Source: Desulfobulbaceae bacterium (lineage in GTDB: Bacteria > Desulfobacterota > Desulfobulbia > Desulfobulbales > Desulfurivibrionaceae). From it: a stretch of DNA of 10,348 nucleotides. How positions within the stretch are numbered: position 1 is the stretch's first letter; every line of letters starts with the position of its first letter. The stretch is from contig DOZO01000039.1 of assembly GCA_003517965.1 (NCBI GenBank), positions 76,880 to 87,227 on the forward strand. The letters are read 5' to 3'. Below, piece by piece: positions 1-6,621 of this stretch. Both the position numbers and the translations under genes were made by a program. The notes under the pieces are model-generated. The model had not been told where the DNA came from. It was given only the letters and a program-made list of their open reading frames with translations, and did no database searches.

Positions 1-1395
1 AACGGCCTGATCCACATCGGTCTGAAAAATTTTCCCGCCGGTCGTCTGGGCGATGTCCCCTCGCTTAAGTTACCTCTGCATCTCAAAGAGCTGGGCTTTG
101 CCATAGGCCGGATGAAAACCGGGACCACCCCGCGCCTCGATGGCACTACCATTAATTATCACGAACTCGAAGCCCAATACAGCGACGAGCCACCCAATCT
201 CTTTTCCTTTAGCAATCGGGGCAAACAGCCGGTGTTGCCACAACGGCCCTGTCATATCACCTATACCAATCCGACCACCCATGCGATTATTCGCGCTGGC
301 ACCGACCGCTCGCCCATGTACAGCGGGATTATCGAAGGGATAGGAGCTCGCTATTGCCCCTCGGTGGAAGACAAGGTCATGCGCTTTCCAGAAAAAGAGC
401 GCCACCAGATCTTTCTTGAACCGGAAGGCCTGGACACGGTAGAGATCTACCCCAACGGCCTGCCCACCAGCCTGCCCATGGATGTGCAGCAGGCCATGCT
501 CCGCAGCATCAAAGGGTTGGAGAAGGTCGCTATCATCCGGCCCGGCTATGCCATTGAGTACGATTATGTCGATCCGCTGGAGCTGCATCCGTCCCTTGAA
601 ACAAAACGGCTCCCAGGCCTTTTTCTGGCCGGACAGATCAACGGCACCTCCGGTTACGAAGAGGCCGCGGCCCAGGGGCTGATCGCCGGGATCAACGCGG
701 TCAAATATGTGCGCGGGGAGGAACCGCTGATCCTTGATCGCTCGCAGGCCTATACCGGAGTGCTGATCGACGATCTGGTCACCAAGGGCACCAAAGAACC
801 GTACCGGCTCTTTACCTCCAGGGCGGAATACCGGCTGCTGTTGCGGGAAGACAATGCCGATCTGCGCCTGGGAGAGATTGGCCGGGATCTGGGCCTGGTA
901 ACCGACGAGACCTACAGATTGTTTGTGGCCAAGAAACAGGCCATTGAGGAAACTTATGCCCTGTTCAACACCACCACGATCCGGCCCAAACAGGAACTGA
1001 ACGATCGTCTGCTGGCCATGGGCAGCGCCACGCTCAAAACTGTAGTGAGTGCTGCCGACCTTTTGCGGCGACCGGAAATGGATCTTGACACCGTTGCCCA
1101 GCTCATCGGCATAACCTTACCAAGGCCGGGCGAAGAGGTTAGCCGGGAGGTTGAACTGGCTATCAAGTATCAGGGCTACATCGAGCGGCAAAGCGAGCAG
1201 GTGGAGCGCTTCCGACAGATGGAATCGGTACGCCTGCCAGAGGATCTGCCCTATCAGAGCATGTCCGGCCTTTCCCGGGAGGTGGTGGAAAAGCTGACCA
1301 GGATTCAGCCGCGCACTCTGGGTCAGGCGGCACGAATTTCCGGAATCACCCCGGCTGCCATCTCTATACTCCAAGTATATCTCAAAAAAAGGTAA
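1..1395 (+). CDS. mnmG: tRNA uridine-5-carboxymethylaminomethyl modification enzyme MnmG (GidA), 5'-truncated by window edge
   Basis: This is the C-terminal 464 codons of MnmG, the FAD-dependent partner of MnmE that installs (carboxymethyl)aminomethyl groups at C5 of wobble uridine 34 in certain tRNAs, in the cytoplasm. Frame 1 is open from base 1; an ATG at 112 is internal, because the upstream codons already read GLIHIGLKNFPAGR, a MnmG signature. The family is usually about 620-630 residues, so roughly 160 N-terminal residues, including the Rossmann FAD motif, lie outside the window. Visible hallmarks are KTGTTPRLD (most homologues have KTGTPPRLD), the block GQINGTSGYEEAAAQGL, FTSRAEYRLLLREDNADLRL, YQGYIERQ and the helical C-terminal domain ending GITPAAISILQVYLKKR, which contacts MnmE and tRNA in the family. 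The stop is TAA at 1393-1395. No rsmG (gidB), a frequent neighbour, follows. Identification is very secure. Confidence 0.97.
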   Translation, partial: NGLIHIGLKNFPAGRLGDVPSLKLPLHLKELGFAIGRMKTGTTPRLDGTTINYHELEAQYSDEPPNLFSFSNRGKQPVLPQRPCHITYTNPTTHAIIRAGTDRSPMYSGIIEGIGARYCPSVEDKVMRFPEKERHQIFLEPEGLDTVEIYPNGLPTSLPMDVQQAMLRSIKGLEKVAIIRPGYAIEYDYVDPLELHPSLETKRLPGLFLAGQINGTSGYEEAAAQGLIAGINAVKYVRGEEPLILDRSQAYTGVLIDDLVTKGTKEPYRLFTSRAEYRLLLREDNADLRLGEIGRDLGLVTDETYRLFVAKKQAIEETYALFNTTTIRPKQELNDRLLAMGSATLKTVVSAADLLRRPEMDLDTVAQLIGITLPRPGEEVSREVELAIKYQGYIERQSEQVERFRQMESVRLPEDLPYQSMSGLSREVVEKLTRIQPRTLGQAARISGITPAAISILQVYLKKR

Positions 1396-1563
1396 CTGTT
1401 CAGCAGCACCACATCTGCGTTATCGGCCTGCTCATAACTCCTTGATTAATCATCAAAAAACAAAAAAACTCGTGCGAGTTTTGCCGGTAAAGGGTAATAA
1501 TGGCAACATCGCAACTGTTCAATAGTTGACCGTCTTTCTACAAATCATCAGGATAATCTTTCC
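1396..1563. other. Intergenic spacer between mnmG and the mepK-like gene, with small dyads
   Basis: This AT-rich 168-bp gap holds three small inverted repeats: the palindrome TGATTAATCA at 1443-1452, the terminator-like hairpin at 1465-1482, and CAACT/AGTTG arms at 1512-1516 and 1524-1528. I found no convincing sigma-70 promoter. TTGACC at 1526-1531 and GATAAT at 1552-1557 are 20 bp apart and too close to the start codon to be credible. AGGA at 1550-1553 sits 10 nt before the ATG at 1564 and is the likely ribosome-binding site for the next gene. No RNA gene is recognisable. Confidence 0.5.
1462..1482 (+). terminator. Possible weak hairpin terminator downstream of mnmG
   Basis: An AAAACTC stem arm (1465-1471), a GTGC loop (1472-1475) and GAGTTTT (1476-1482) form a 7-bp stem, preceded by further A residues. 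The 3' arm ends in four Ts, so the shape is that of a short intrinsic terminator, possibly bidirectional. It is weak: the stem is AT-rich at its base and the T run stops at four. It lies 67 bases past the mnmG stop and about 80 bases before the next gene, so it could separate the two transcripts. Confidence 0.35.
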
Positions 1564-2118
1564 ATGTCCCTTCTTTCCAGCAGACGTTCTTTTCTTAAAG
1601 CCTCGTTACTGACCACCCTGGCTTTGCTCCAGCCCGGCATGGCACGGGCCAGTTTTTCTCCGGCAGGACAGCCGTCAGGCCGGCTGAACCTGTACAACAC
1701 CCATACCGGCGAAAAAATCAACACCAGCTATCGCGATCCTGATGGCCAGTACAATGCTCAAGCCATCAAGGAACTGAACTGGCTGCTGCGCTGCCACAAT
1801 ACCAACGAGCAGCATCCCATTGATCTCCAAACCCTGGATTTTCTCGCTCTGGTAACCACCCAACTGGGGAACGCCAACGAGATTCATATCATCTCTGGTT
1901 ATCGTTCACCCAGATACAACGACCATCTCCTCAGCCTGGGTCATAAGGTGGCGAAAAACAGTCTGCACTTAACAGGTCGCGCCCTTGACATCCGCATCCC
2001 TGGTACGGCCCTGTCCACGCTCCAGCGCACCGCCCTTTCCTTGCGCCTTGGCGGGGTTGGTTATTATCCAGGTGAAGATTTTGTGCATCTTGATTCAGGG
2101 GCCTTCCGCGCTTGGTAA
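1564..2118 (+). CDS. mepK: Tat-exported M15-family murein endopeptidase, MepK/YcbK-like (DUF882)
   Basis: The 184-residue protein matches the DUF882/peptidase M15A family throughout. In E. coli MepK is a periplasmic zinc L,D-endopeptidase that cuts mDAP-mDAP (3-3) crosslinks in peptidoglycan. Residues 6-12 (SRRSFLK) form a twin-arginine motif, followed by a hydrophobic stretch and a cleavage site after ARA at about residue 29, so Tat export is expected. Family blocks are LNLYNTHTGE (41-50), ISGYRSPRYN (110-119), NSLHLTGRALDIR (132-144) and GGVGYYPGEDFVHLD (163-177). H135, D142 and H175 match the expected zinc ligands. ATG at 1564 is preceded by AGGA 10 nt upstream and puts the Tat signal at the right place. 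The gene ends inside the start of the LdtD-like gene, so the two are probably co-translated. The family call is secure; the exact bond specificity is inferred from E. coli MepK. Confidence 0.92.
   Translation: MSLLSSRRSFLKASLLTTLALLQPGMARASFSPAGQPSGRLNLYNTHTGEKINTSYRDPDGQYNAQAIKELNWLLRCHNTNEQHPIDLQTLDFLALVTTQLGNANEIHIISGYRSPRYNDHLLSLGHKVAKNSLHLTGRALDIRIPGTALSTLQRTALSLRLGGVGYYPGEDFVHLDSGAFRAW
2097..2101 (+). promoter_or_regulatory. Ribosome-binding site for the TTG-initiated ldtD-like gene
   Basis: AGGGG at 2097-2101 lies 10 nt before TTG at 2112, inside the last codons of the mepK-like gene. The spacing is on the long side, so terminating ribosomes from the upstream gene probably help initiation. 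Confidence 0.4.
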
Positions 2119-3299
2119 TCTGGCCGAAAAAATCATCTGCCTATAGTGTCCTGCATCTTCCCCATCTTGTCTGCTATGCCCTTTTTTTTATTCTGCTTCA
2201 ATGTCCCGCCATAGCATTATCTGAAGTCACGCCTGCCCCGGGCGATCTCTGCGTCCTGCCCGCCCTGGAAAAATCCCTGTCCCAGTATCGGCAACTTGCC
2301 GCAAAGGGAGGCTGGCCCCAGGTTCCGTCCGGCCTCACCCTGCACGCGGGAGACCGGCATGAACGGATTCCTTTCCTGAGACAACGCCTTATCGCCAGTG
2401 CCGACCTGGTTGCCGCTGCCGGACAGGGCGATCTATTTGACGAGGCTCTTGAAGAGGCGGTGCAAAGATTTCAGGCCCGGCATGGTCTTACCCCCGATGG
2501 AGCTGTCGGGGCCAGAACTTTAAGCGAACTCAACGTGCCCATCAACGAACGCATCCGGCAACTTGCGGCCAGCCTTACCCGCTGCCAGCCATTGCCGCTT
2601 CTGCTGGAAGACCGTCATATCCTGGTAAATATCGCCGATTTCACTCTCAAGCTGTTTGAGGACGGCAAACTCCGGCTCTCCATGCCGGTGATTGTCGGTA
2701 AAACCTACCGGCAAACCCCGGTGTTCAATGGGCGCATCTCTTCCCTGGTCCTCAATCCCAGCTGGGAGGTGCCACACAGCATTGCTACCCAGGATCTTCT
2801 GCCGAAGATCAAAAAAGATCCTGGGTATCTGGACAGATTGCATCTTCGGGTATTGCAAGGCTGGAAAGCCAGCACCGAACTTGATCCGGCCAGCATTGAC
2901 TGGAGCAGGCTTTCCCCAACTCGCTTCCCTTACCGGCTGCGGCAGGAGCCCGGCCCAGCCAATGCCCTTGGCCGAGTGAAGTTTCTCTTCCCCAATCCCT
3001 ATGATGTCTACCTGCACGACACCCCGGCCCGCGAGCTGTTTCAGAAAGATTCCCGCACCTTCAGCTCCGGTTGTATCCGCCTGGCAAAGCCTTTGGAGCT
3101 GGCCGCTTACCTCCTGCAAGGCAGCCGCTTAAATTCCATGGATAACCTGAATAGGGCGCTCGACAGCGAAAAGACCCAGCAGATGACCATCCCGTCGCCC
3201 ATTGCTGTGCATATCGTTTACATGACTGCCTGGGTTGATCATGACGGCACGGTTCAGTTCAGACCTGATATCTACAAACGGGATTCGACTCTGCAATAG
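2112..3299 (+). CDS. ldtD: L,D-transpeptidase of the YcbB/LdtD type (YkuD domain)
   Basis: This 395-residue exported enzyme is predicted to form 3-3 (mDAP-mDAP) crosslinks in periplasmic peptidoglycan. After a basic KK, residues about 17-36 are hydrophobic and serve as a signal peptide or anchor. A peptidoglycan-binding-1 domain follows (about 83-145, with GLTPDGAVGARTLSELNV), then the YkuD catalytic domain (about 168-335). Diagnostic LdtD blocks are VIVGKTYRQTPVF, LNPSWEVPHSIA, LLPKIKKDPGYL and LHDTPARELFQKDSRTFSSGCIR; H302 and C321 are the expected catalytic His and nucleophilic Cys. The C-terminal tail (HIVYMTAWVDHDGTVQFRPDIY) also matches YcbB. E. coli LdtD is about 615 residues; the missing part is N-terminal. 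TTG at 2112 overlaps the upstream stop by 7 nt and is the only standard start codon I see that keeps the signal peptide; the first in-frame ATG is deep inside the catalytic domain. In E. coli ldtD and mepK are also adjacent. Confidence 0.93.
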   Translation: MVIWPKKSSAYSVLHLPHLVCYALFFILLQCPAIALSEVTPAPGDLCVLPALEKSLSQYRQLAAKGGWPQVPSGLTLHAGDRHERIPFLRQRLIASADLVAAAGQGDLFDEALEEAVQRFQARHGLTPDGAVGARTLSELNVPINERIRQLAASLTRCQPLPLLLEDRHILVNIADFTLKLFEDGKLRLSMPVIVGKTYRQTPVFNGRISSLVLNPSWEVPHSIATQDLLPKIKKDPGYLDRLHLRVLQGWKASTELDPASIDWSRLSPTRFPYRLRQEPGPANALGRVKFLFPNPYDVYLHDTPARELFQKDSRTFSSGCIRLAKPLELAAYLLQGSRLNSMDNLNRALDSEKTQQMTIPSPIAVHIVYMTAWVDHDGTVQFRPDIYKRDSTLQ

Positions 3300-3303
3300 G
3301 GTT

Positions 3304-3315
3304 GGCTGATCAGCC
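3304..3315. repeat. 12-bp perfect palindrome between convergent genes
   Basis: GGCTGATCAGCC is self-complementary and spans the 10-bp gap between the ldtD-like stop (3299) and the stop of the - strand operon (TCA at 3310-3312). It has no T tract on either side, so it is not a classical terminator, but it could form a short hairpin at both mRNA 3' ends. Chance occurrence is possible. Confidence 0.35.
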
Positions 3316-3672
3316 TCTGCTGGTGACAAAAATACCCAGAACAATAAGCGCCAGTCCCAGAATCTTGTAGTTCGTCACCTGTTCTCCCAGCAAAAACACA
3401 GAAGCCAGAAAAACCAGGACAAAGGTGAGTCCCATGAAGGGATAGGCATAGCTGAGCTCAAAGGCGGTCATGGCGGCCATCCAGCAAAGCGAGGCGAGAA
3501 AAGCGGCAATAAAACCGCTCATGATGAAGGGATCAAAAAACAGCTTGAGAAGGAAGATCAGCTTGGGGATCGTCTCTGCCGGCAGATTTCCATGAAACGG
3601 CACCCGCCATTTGATAATCATCTGGCCGTAAACGGTGAACAGGATAGTGCCGAAGATATAAAGATGCGCCAT
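3310..3672 (-). CDS. Small SMR/EamA-type membrane protein, ArnE/ArnF-like putative polyprenyl-phosphate-sugar flippase subunit
   Basis: A 120-residue protein with four predicted membrane helices: YIFGTILFTVYGQMIIKW near the N-terminus, a segment around PFIMSGFIAAFLASLCW, AYPFMGLTFVLVFLASVFLL, and YKILGLALIVLGIFVTS at the end. The GQxxxKW pattern in helix 1 and the AYP...LTFV...GE block in helices 3-4 resemble ArnE and ArnF, the SMR-related subunits thought to flip undecaprenyl-phosphate-aminoarabinose. It could instead be a generic SMR/EamA exporter, but its place as last gene of a sugar-transfer operon favours a flippase role. I chose ATG at 3672 over the ATG at 3690: GGGAGGG (3683-3677) sits 4 nt upstream, and the start overlaps the aminotransferase stop as TGATG, a typical coupling junction. 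Many members work as heterodimers, and no second copy is visible here. Confidence 0.8.
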   Translation of the reverse strand: MAHLYIFGTILFTVYGQMIIKWRVPFHGNLPAETIPKLIFLLKLFFDPFIMSGFIAAFLASLCWMAAMTAFELSYAYPFMGLTFVLVFLASVFLLGEQVTNYKILGLALIVLGIFVTSRG

Positions 3673-4808
3673 CAGTCCCTCCCGCTCCATTCCCTGATCT
3701 TCTCACATACCGTATTGATCTCTTCCCCGGTAATCCCATAATAAAGGGGCAGACGGATAAGCCGCTCGCTCTGGCTGGTGGTGTAGATATCCCTGCCGGA
3801 AAAACGCCCGTATTTAAGGCCAGCCGGAGCGCTGTGCAGAGGCACATAGTGAAACACCGCCCCGATTGCATCCTGTCTGAAATAAGCAAGAAGCGAGGTG
3901 CGTTCCTTGAGATCCTTGACCTTGAGATAGAACATATGCGCATTATGGAGACAGGTTTCCGTAACAACCGGAAGCTCGATGATCCCAGCAGCGGCCAGAG
4001 GGCCAAGTTTATCAAGGTAAGCCCGCCAGCTTGCCAGCCGGTCGGTATTGATCGCCTCAGCCATCTCCAGCTGCCCCCAGAGGTAGGCGGCCTGGAGTTC
4101 GGAGGGCAGATAGCTGCTGCCAATATCCACCCAGCTGTATTTGTCCACCATCCCGCGAAAGAACTGACTGCGGTTGGTCCCTTTTTCGCGGATAATCTCG
4201 GCCCGCTCGGTAAAACGGCCATCATTGATGATCAGCAGGCCGCCCTCGCCGCCGCTGGTATAGTTCTTGGTTTCATGGAAGCTGTAAGCGCCGAGATGGC
4301 CGATGGTTCCCAACGGTCTGCCCTTGTAGCGGCTCATCATGCCCTGGGCCGCGTCTTCGATCACAAAAAGGCCGTACTTTTCAGCCATGGCCATGATCAC
4401 CTCCATTTCGCAGCCTACTCCGGCATAATGCACCGGGACAATGGCCTTGGTCTGCGGGGTGATCGCCGTCTCGATCCTGGTCTCATCAATATTCATGGTG
4501 TCCGGGCGAATATCCACAAAAACAATGCGGGCCCCGCGCAGGGCAAAGGCGTTGGCGGTGCTGACAAAGGTAAAGCTGGGCATGATCACTTCATCGCCGG
4601 GCTCAATGCCGATAAGAATCGCGGCCATCTCCAGGGCATGGGTGCAGGATGGGGTAAGCAAGGCTTTGCGGCAGACGAGCTGCTCTTCAAACCAGCGCTG
4701 GCATCGTTTGCCGAACTCGCCGTCGCCGGAGATCTGCGGGCTCTTCATCGCCGCCAAAACGTACTGCTCTTCGTTGCCGGTGTGCGGGGGCTTGTTGAAG
4801 TGAATCAT
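3672..4808 (-). CDS. wecE: dTDP-4-amino-4,6-dideoxygalactose transaminase (WecE/RffA)
   Basis: A 378-residue PLP-dependent DegT/DnrJ/EryC1 aminotransferase, aligning along its length with E. coli WecE (RffA). That enzyme converts dTDP-4-keto-6-deoxyglucose plus glutamate to dTDP-Fuc4N in the cytoplasm. Shared blocks include MIHFNKPP (E. coli MIPFNAPP), LLTPSCTHALEMAA, GDEVIMPSFTFVSTANAF, VPVHYAG, VIEDAAQG, FHETKNYTSGGEGG and EIIREKGTNRSQFFRG. K181 in HETKNY is the PLP Schiff-base lysine and D152 in EDAAQ should contact the PLP ring nitrogen. Tandem ATGs lie at 4811 and 4808; I prefer 4808 because the N-terminus and K181 then number exactly as in E. coli. Both overlap the wbqC stop (ATGATGA), showing translational coupling. 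No rmlA/rmlB or wecD homologue lies in the window, so the dTDP-sugar precursor must come from elsewhere. Confidence 0.95.
   Translation of the reverse strand: MIHFNKPPHTGNEEQYVLAAMKSPQISGDGEFGKRCQRWFEEQLVCRKALLTPSCTHALEMAAILIGIEPGDEVIMPSFTFVSTANAFALRGARIVFVDIRPDTMNIDETRIETAITPQTKAIVPVHYAGVGCEMEVIMAMAEKYGLFVIEDAAQGMMSRYKGRPLGTIGHLGAYSFHETKNYTSGGEGGLLIINDGRFTERAEIIREKGTNRSQFFRGMVDKYSWVDIGSSYLPSELQAAYLWGQLEMAEAINTDRLASWRAYLDKLGPLAAAGIIELPVVTETCLHNAHMFYLKVKDLKERTSLLAYFRQDAIGAVFHYVPLHSAPAGLKYGRFSGRDIYTTSQSERLIRLPLYYGITGEEINTVCEKIREWSGRD
3677..3683 (-). promoter_or_regulatory. Strong Shine-Dalgarno deciding the start of the SMR-like gene
   Basis: On the - strand this reads GGGAGGG, with its core GGAGG 5 nt before ATG at 3672. 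It lies within the last codons of the aminotransferase gene. It supports 3672 as the true start, because the ATG at 3690 would place this site inside the coding region. Confidence 0.7.
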
Positions 4809-5497
4809 CATCCTAACCGTTTCATGAAGTTAATGGCATTATTGCCCTCGTTGAAGATAAGATCCACAATACTCACCCCGTGGGCAAAGGGTGGAAAAAG
4901 CTGAGTGTATTCAGGGTAACCGCTGTAATCCATCCATTCTACCCCGATCCCCGCTTCCGCGAAAAGCGCCACGTCGAGATAGTCGCTCGCCGCAGGCCCG
5001 CTCAGGTAGGTGGTCGCGCCCAAGGTTCGGCATAATTCCAAAAGCCGCTCGCTCTTGCCCTCTGCCAGAGTAAATTCACTGGAGCAGCGGATGGTAGTCT
5101 TGATGCCAAGCAACGCATTGATGGCCAGCAGGAATTTGCGGTTTATCTCGCTGAGCCAGCTCTCGGTGGCGCCCAGATACAGCTCCTCGAAAATATCCTT
5201 GTATTCCTTGAAATGTGCAGCTCTGGCGTAGTTCTGGGCGAGCATCTTCCAGTGCTGCTTGTGCCAGAGCGGATTGGCCACCTTGGTTTCCCGAATCGTC
5301 TGGGCCAGGGTCTCCTGCCGCACCGGGATGGTGATCCACTCCAGGCCGTTTCGGGTCTTGATCTTGTTGCGGTTGCGCCAGTCGTTCTTGGTGTACTGCA
5401 TGTCATCGTAAAGCACGAACTCGTCGACGCTGTGGATGAGGTCGAAATACCCTTTCCAGGGAATATAGTTGGACTGGAGAATGGCGATCTTTTTCAT
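4808..5497 (-). CDS. WbqC-family protein
   Basis: A 229-residue soluble protein of the WbqC family, whose members are found in O-antigen and surface-polysaccharide clusters and whose biochemical role I cannot assign. The family signature is clear: QSNYIPWKGYFDLI (8-21), VLYDDMQYTKNDWRNRNKIK (28-47), then NGLEWITIPV, and towards the C-terminus TTYLSGPAASDYL and YTQLFPPFAHGVSIVDLIFNEG. No signal peptide or membrane segment is visible, so it should be cytoplasmic. The stop overlaps the wecE start codons, so it is probably made in step with the aminotransferase and may act on its amino-sugar product, for instance by N-modification; that is inference. I start it at ATG 5497 (MKKIAIL, with GAAGAA just upstream). 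An in-frame ATG at 5512 has no ribosome-binding site, and the longer open frame upstream is only the palindromic element and the GT2 gene read in another frame. Confidence 0.9.
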   Translation of the reverse strand: MKKIAILQSNYIPWKGYFDLIHSVDEFVLYDDMQYTKNDWRNRNKIKTRNGLEWITIPVRQETLAQTIRETKVANPLWHKQHWKMLAQNYARAAHFKEYKDIFEELYLGATESWLSEINRKFLLAINALLGIKTTIRCSSEFTLAEGKSERLLELCRTLGATTYLSGPAASDYLDVALFAEAGIGVEWMDYSGYPEYTQLFPPFAHGVSIVDLIFNEGNNAINFMKRLG

Positions 5498-5504
5498 TGA
5501 TTCT

Positions 5505-6611
5505 TCAGCCATCGGAGTGAGTTTTGGGGCGGGGGAGGCTTTCCCCGGTATCGGCTGCGTCGCCCGGTCCATGGACGGACCGGGCCGCAGACGCCTCGGA
5601 GGCTGACAGGATGTCAGCCGAGAATGAGGGGCAAGTATCCCCCGCCCCAAAACGGTTGCTTGCCGACAGCCAACCGCATGGAAAATTAACGGCTTCCCGG
5701 ATGATGTACAGCGGCCGACCTTTAACCTCGTCAAAGATCTTGCCGATATACAGGCCCAGAATCCCCAGAATGCCAAAGAGCAGGCCGAACATGAAAAACA
5801 TCGAAACCATCATGCTGGTCCAGCCCTCGGCAATGTCGCCGTAGAGAAAATAGCTCAAAAACAGCCAGCAGGCATACAGCAGGCTGCCCAGGGCAATAAA
5901 AAATCCCATCTGGATGAAGAGCCGCAGCGGTTTGTTGGAGTGGGCCACAATGGAGTCGATGGCCAGATTGATCAACTTGGTCAGGTTGTAGGAGGACTTG
6001 CCGTACAGGCGGTCATCGTGCTGCACCGGAATCTTGGTGCGCTTGAACCCGGCAATCTTGACGAACAGGGGGAAAGAGCGGTTCTGCTCCCGGTAGAGGT
6101 TAACCGTTTCGATCACCTGCCGGGAAAAGATGCCGAAGTTGGCAATGGTCTTATCATGCTCCGTGTCGGTAAAATACTCCAGGACCCGGTAAAACAGCCG
6201 GGAAGCGAGCTTCTTGAAGAAGCTGTCCTGCCGCTCAATCCTCTGTCCGAAAACAATATCATAACCCTCAATGGCCTTGGCATAGAGCTTGGCAATCTCT
6301 TCGGGCTTGTCTTGCAGGTCGCAGTCCATCACCACCACCCAGTCGCCCCTGGCATGGTCAAGCCCGGCGGTAATGGCGTAGTGCTGGCCGAAATTGCGAG
6401 AGAGATTGAGGCCCTTGATCCTGTTGTCCTGCCGGGCCAGCGCCTGGATATGCTCCCAGGAGCCCTGGGGACAGGCGTCGTTGACCAGAATGATTTCAAA
6501 GTCGTCAGTGATGGGTGAAATCGTTGCGGTCAATCTTTTACAGAGTTCTCCCAGACACTCCCTGCATCCATAAACCGGGGAAACCACGCTGATTTTTACA
6601 GGGCTGGGCAT
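5505..6611 (-). CDS. GT2 polyprenyl-phosphate glycosyltransferase (ArnC/GtrB/DPM1-like) with an aberrant C-terminal tail
   Basis: A 368-residue membrane-anchored family 2 glycosyltransferase, predicted to move a nucleotide-activated sugar onto undecaprenyl phosphate on the cytoplasmic face. The GT-A domain has ISVVSPVYG (7-15), ILVNDAC (41-47), LSRNFGQHYAITAGLDHARGD (70-90) and a metal-binding DCD at 96-98 followed by LQDKPEEI; HDDRLYGKSSYN (198-209) matches the ArnC HxxREFGESKYS region. Two membrane helices follow (about 230-257 and 264-289). GRPLYIIREAV (298-308) is where such proteins normally end within a few residues. Here about 60 residues follow, and residues 320-364 are encoded by the palindromic element at 5521-5653, so the tail (rich in Ala, Ser, Gly) is probably acquired. 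ATG at 6611 has AAGGA (6623-6619) 7 nt upstream, overlapping the stop of the preceding gene. The stop is 7 nt before the wbqC start. The donor sugar is likely the WecE product or a derivative (inferred). Confidence 0.92.
   Translation of the reverse strand: MPSPVKISVVSPVYGCRECLGELCKRLTATISPITDDFEIILVNDACPQGSWEHIQALARQDNRIKGLNLSRNFGQHYAITAGLDHARGDWVVVMDCDLQDKPEEIAKLYAKAIEGYDIVFGQRIERQDSFFKKLASRLFYRVLEYFTDTEHDKTIANFGIFSRQVIETVNLYREQNRSFPLFVKIAGFKRTKIPVQHDDRLYGKSSYNLTKLINLAIDSIVAHSNKPLRLFIQMGFFIALGSLLYACWLFLSYFLYGDIAEGWTSMMVSMFFMFGLLFGILGILGLYIGKIFDEVKGRPLYIIREAVNFPCGWLSASNRFGAGDTCPSFSADILSASEASAARSVHGPGDAADTGESLPRPKTHSDG
5521..5653. repeat. 133-bp nested palindromic (MITE/REP-like) element inside the GT2 gene
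   Basis: The ends are a perfect 16-bp inverted repeat: GTTTTGGGGCGGGGGA at 5521-5536 and its complement TCCCCCGCCCCAAAAC at 5638-5653. Inside are two further hairpins. The first pairs GCCCGGTCC (5562-5570) with GGACCGGGC (5577-5585) around a 6-nt loop and is extended by CTGCG (5555-5559) with CGCAG (5586-5590). The second pairs GGCTGACA (5601-5608) with TGTCAGCC (5612-5619) around a 3-nt loop. The whole can fold into a cloverleaf-like structure on either strand. It has no transposase, and I see no clear target-site duplication at its flanks. No second copy is in the window, so its repeat status in the genome is inferred from its architecture. It remains open in the GT2 frame and supplies that protein's C-terminal tail. 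Confidence 0.8.
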
Positions 6612-6621
6612 GTAATTTTCC

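Noticed and set aside
1526..1557. TTGACC and GATAAT upstream of mepK as a promoter.
   Set aside because: The spacing is 20 bp and the -10 would sit 6 bp from the start codon, leaving no room for a leader; AGGA there is better read as the ribosome-binding site.
2520..3119. A 199-codon - strand frame opposite the LdtD-like catalytic domain.
   Set aside because: The + strand frame carries the conserved YkuD motifs; the antisense translation resembles nothing known.
3673..3690. Upstream ATG giving the SMR-like protein six extra residues.
   Set aside because: It would overlap the wecE end further and put the strong GGGAGGG site inside the coding region; the TGATG junction at 3672 fits better.
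3834..4904. A 356-codon open frame on the + strand, antisense to wecE and the start of wbqC.
   Set aside because: It has no recognisable domain, its translation is low in family-like blocks, and the opposite strand encodes a textbook WecE with all catalytic residues. High GC at third positions explains the long antisense frame.
5498..5776. N-terminal extension of the WbqC open frame across the palindromic element.
   Set aside because: This stretch is the GT2 3' end and the repeat read in another frame; the conserved WbqC start MKKIAILQSNYIPW begins at 5497.
5940..6518. A 192-codon + strand frame opposite the GT2 gene.
   Set aside because: It is a mirror of a secure GT2 coding sequence, with no domain or plausible ribosome-binding site.
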